Source: Osmia lignaria lignaria
Taxonomy: Eukaryota; Arthropoda; Insecta; Hymenoptera; Megachilidae
DNA length: 64,000 nt
Reading direction: 5' to 3'
NCBI RefSeq assembly: GCF_051020975.1
Contig: NW_027478169.1
Span: forward strand, 3,472,001 to 3,536,000
A program made the position numbers and the translations under genes. Each line of letters begins with the position of its first letter. Position 1 is the stretch's first letter. Of the stretch, positions 62,557-64,000 are shown piece after piece. The notes beneath the pieces were generated by a model. That model was not told the origin of the DNA. It made no database searches and was given only the letters and a program-made list of their open reading frames with translations.

Positions 62557-63107
62557 ATCTGCAAATATCTCGGAAACGAAGCGAGCTATGGCAAAATGTT
62601 AAGAGACCTTTTTTGTAGAGAATTAAGTTTCCTACCTTTTATGTCCTATGATATTTTTTGATCAGACGCGTAGTTCTCGAGATATATCAAGATATTTAAA
62701 AGTTCCGAAGCCGCACCAACATAATAGAGATACAGAAACACCGTGGCCCCTTTCTTTGAGATAACTCTGCACTATTGCGAGCTGCAAATGCCACTTCCAG
62801 CTTAGCTGTGCAGAGGAAGAACAACAAGAAGAAGAAATATCTCGAAATATGTCCGTCAGGCCAGTTCCTTTGAGCTGAATCTGCAAATATCTCGGAAACG
62901 AAGCGAGCTATGGCAAAATGTTAAGAGACGTTTTTTGTAGAGAATTATGTTTCCTACAATTTATGTTCTATGATATTTTTTGATCAGAAGCGTAGTTTTC
63001 GAGATATATCGAGATATTTAAAAGTTCCGAAGACGCACCAACATAATAGAGATACAGAAACACCGTGGCCCCTTTCTTTGAGATAACTCTGCACTATTGC
63101 GAGCTGT

Positions 63108-64000
63108 AAATGCCACTTCCAGCTTAGCTGTGCAGAAGAAGAACAACAAGAAGAAGAAATATCTCGAAATATGTCCGTCAGGCCCCTTCCCTTGAGATAT
63201 ATCTGCAAATATCTCGGAAACGAAGCGAGCTATGGCAAAATGTTAAGAGACCTTTTTTGTAGAGAATTATGTTTCCTACAATTTATGTTCTATGATATTT
63301 TTTGATCAGATGCGTAGTTCTCGAGATATATCAAGATATTTAAAAGTTCCGAAGCCGCACCAACATAATAGAGATACAGAAACACCGTGGCCCCTTTCTT
63401 TGAGATAACTCTGCACTATTGCGAGCTGGAAATGCCACTTCCAGTTTAGCTGTGCAGAAGAAGAACAACAAGAAGAAGAAATATCTCGAAATATGTCCGT
63501 TAGGCCCCTTCCCTTGAGATAAATCTGCAAATATCTCGGAAACGAAGCGAGCTATGGCAAAATGTTAAGAGACCTTTTTTGTAGAGAATTAAGTTTCCTA
63601 CTTTTTATGTTCTATGATATTTTTTGATCAGAAGCGTAGTTTTCGAGATATATCGAGATATTTAAAAGTTCCGAAGCCGCACCAACATAATAGAGATACA
63701 GAAACACCGTGGCCCCTTTCTTTGAGATAACTCTGCACTAGTGCGAGCCGCAAATGCCACTTCCAGCTTAGCTGTGCAGAAGAAGAACAACAAGAAGAAG
63801 AAATATCTCGAAATATGTCCGTCAGGCCCCTTCCCTTGAGATAAATATGCAAATATCTCGGAAACGAAGCGAGCTATGGCAAAATGTTAAGAGACCTTTT
63901 TTGTAGAGAATTAAGTTTCCTACTTTTTATGTTCTATGATATTTTTTGATCAGACGCGTAGTTCTCGAGATATATCAAGATATTTAAAAGTTCCGAAGCC
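63108..64000 (+). repeat. Array continues past the right edge
   Basis: After the second 27-monomer copy, the monomers at 63306 (GGAAATGCC type, class A head) and 63628 (class B with AAATATGC), and the first 51 bp of a GACGCG-head monomer, follow without interruption. They do not continue the 8,693-bp match: 63306 is an A-type where 54613 is class C. The array end is not in the window. Confidence 0.9.

Larger units (their letters stand above)
54415..63107 (+). repeat. 27-monomer duplication (8,693 bp), copy 2
   Basis: Every monomer from 54613 to 62662 matches one at an offset of 8,693 bp, from 45920 to 53969, including the 321-bp unit (58799 against 50106) and all nested sub-duplications. The junction between the copies can be placed within monomer positions 125-195 (54415 to 54485), since 54486 is G like copy 1 and the corresponding 63179 is C. 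The near-identity makes this the most recent large event visible, unless it is an assembly duplication. Confidence 0.92.
1..64000 (+). repeat. 322-bp satellite array, HOR-organised, fills the window
   Basis: A single satellite family covers every base. Taking position 1 of the monomer as the TCA inside the TGATCA site, monomers start at 227, 549, 871 and so on to 63628, with a 226-bp partial copy on the left and a 51-bp partial copy on the right. That is 198 full copies, of which 187 are exactly 322 bp by start-to-start spacing. All copies have the same orientation and no foreign sequence interrupts them. Neighbouring monomers differ at diagnostic sites, whereas monomers several units apart are often nearly identical, which is the signature of higher-order repeats formed by unequal exchange. 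Long, recently homogenised satellites of this kind are typical of centromeric or pericentromeric heterochromatin in eukaryotes. That location is inferred, because no flanking sequence or centromere-protein evidence is available here. No known satellite family is recognised by name. Confidence 0.98.

Noticed and set aside
227..63949. Monomer as a simple dimer of two 161-bp halves
   Set aside because: The internal similarity is offset by 114 bp and limited to about 27 bp. Comparing positions 161 bp apart shows no general match.
1..64000. CRISPR array or bacterial tandem repeat
   Set aside because: The repeats are 322 bp with no short-repeat and unique-spacer pattern, and no cas or other bacterial genes are present.
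1..64000. rDNA spacer or telomeric repeat
   Set aside because: No rRNA-like segment and no TTAGG or TTAGGG-type run occurs anywhere. All length is accounted for by the 322-bp unit.

Overview
The whole 64-kb window is one uninterrupted tandem satellite array. The monomer is 322 bp, every copy is head-to-tail in the same orientation, and the array runs off both ends of the window. Counting from the TCA of the TGATCA site in each monomer, 198 complete monomers lie between positions 227 and 63949. The summed length (198 x 322 minus 33 bp) is fully explained by eight 320-bp monomers, one 307-bp monomer and two 321-bp monomers. I see no inserted transposon, RNA gene, CRISPR array or convincing protein-coding gene. 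This is eukaryotic heterochromatin-type DNA, probably centromeric or pericentromeric. An invertebrate (arthropod) source is plausible, but nothing in the sequence fixes the organism.

The monomers fall into recurring variant classes. A has a CTCGAG head and ACTATT in the middle. B has a TTTCGAG head and ACTAGT in the middle. C carries five clustered substitutions at monomer positions 202-216. D carries several private changes. The classes are arranged in nested higher-order repeats (HORs). Left to right I see: alternating A/B-like dimers with a 644-bp HOR (about 0.5-4.8 kb); 7- and 10-monomer duplications (4.8-12.7 kb); a 4-monomer HOR (14.7-18 kb); a tandem 7-monomer HOR (17.0-21.5 kb); three copies of a 15-18-monomer HOR (21.8-37.6 kb); a mixed, more diverged stretch (37.6-40.6 kb); a tandem 5-monomer duplication (40.6-43.8 kb); a mixed stretch (43.8-45.7 kb); and an 8,693-bp, 27-monomer tandem duplication (45.7-54.4 and 54.4-63.1 kb). 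Each copy of that last duplication contains its own 5-monomer duplication.

Inside the monomer there is further structure. A 10-bp motif (TCGAGATATW) occurs twice in direct tandem and twice inverted, the inverted copies exactly 50 bp apart, with two T-for-C relatives elsewhere. A 27-bp segment is duplicated 114 bp downstream. A 26-bp purine-rich GAA/AAC tract coincides with several of the recombination junctions that I could map. A 225-bp open frame on the minus strand recurs in 185 of 198 monomers, but it starts at TTG, has no ATG and varies mainly at the amino-acid level, so I treat it as a by-product of the repeat. All comparisons were made by eye; identity levels are described only where I checked specific differences.
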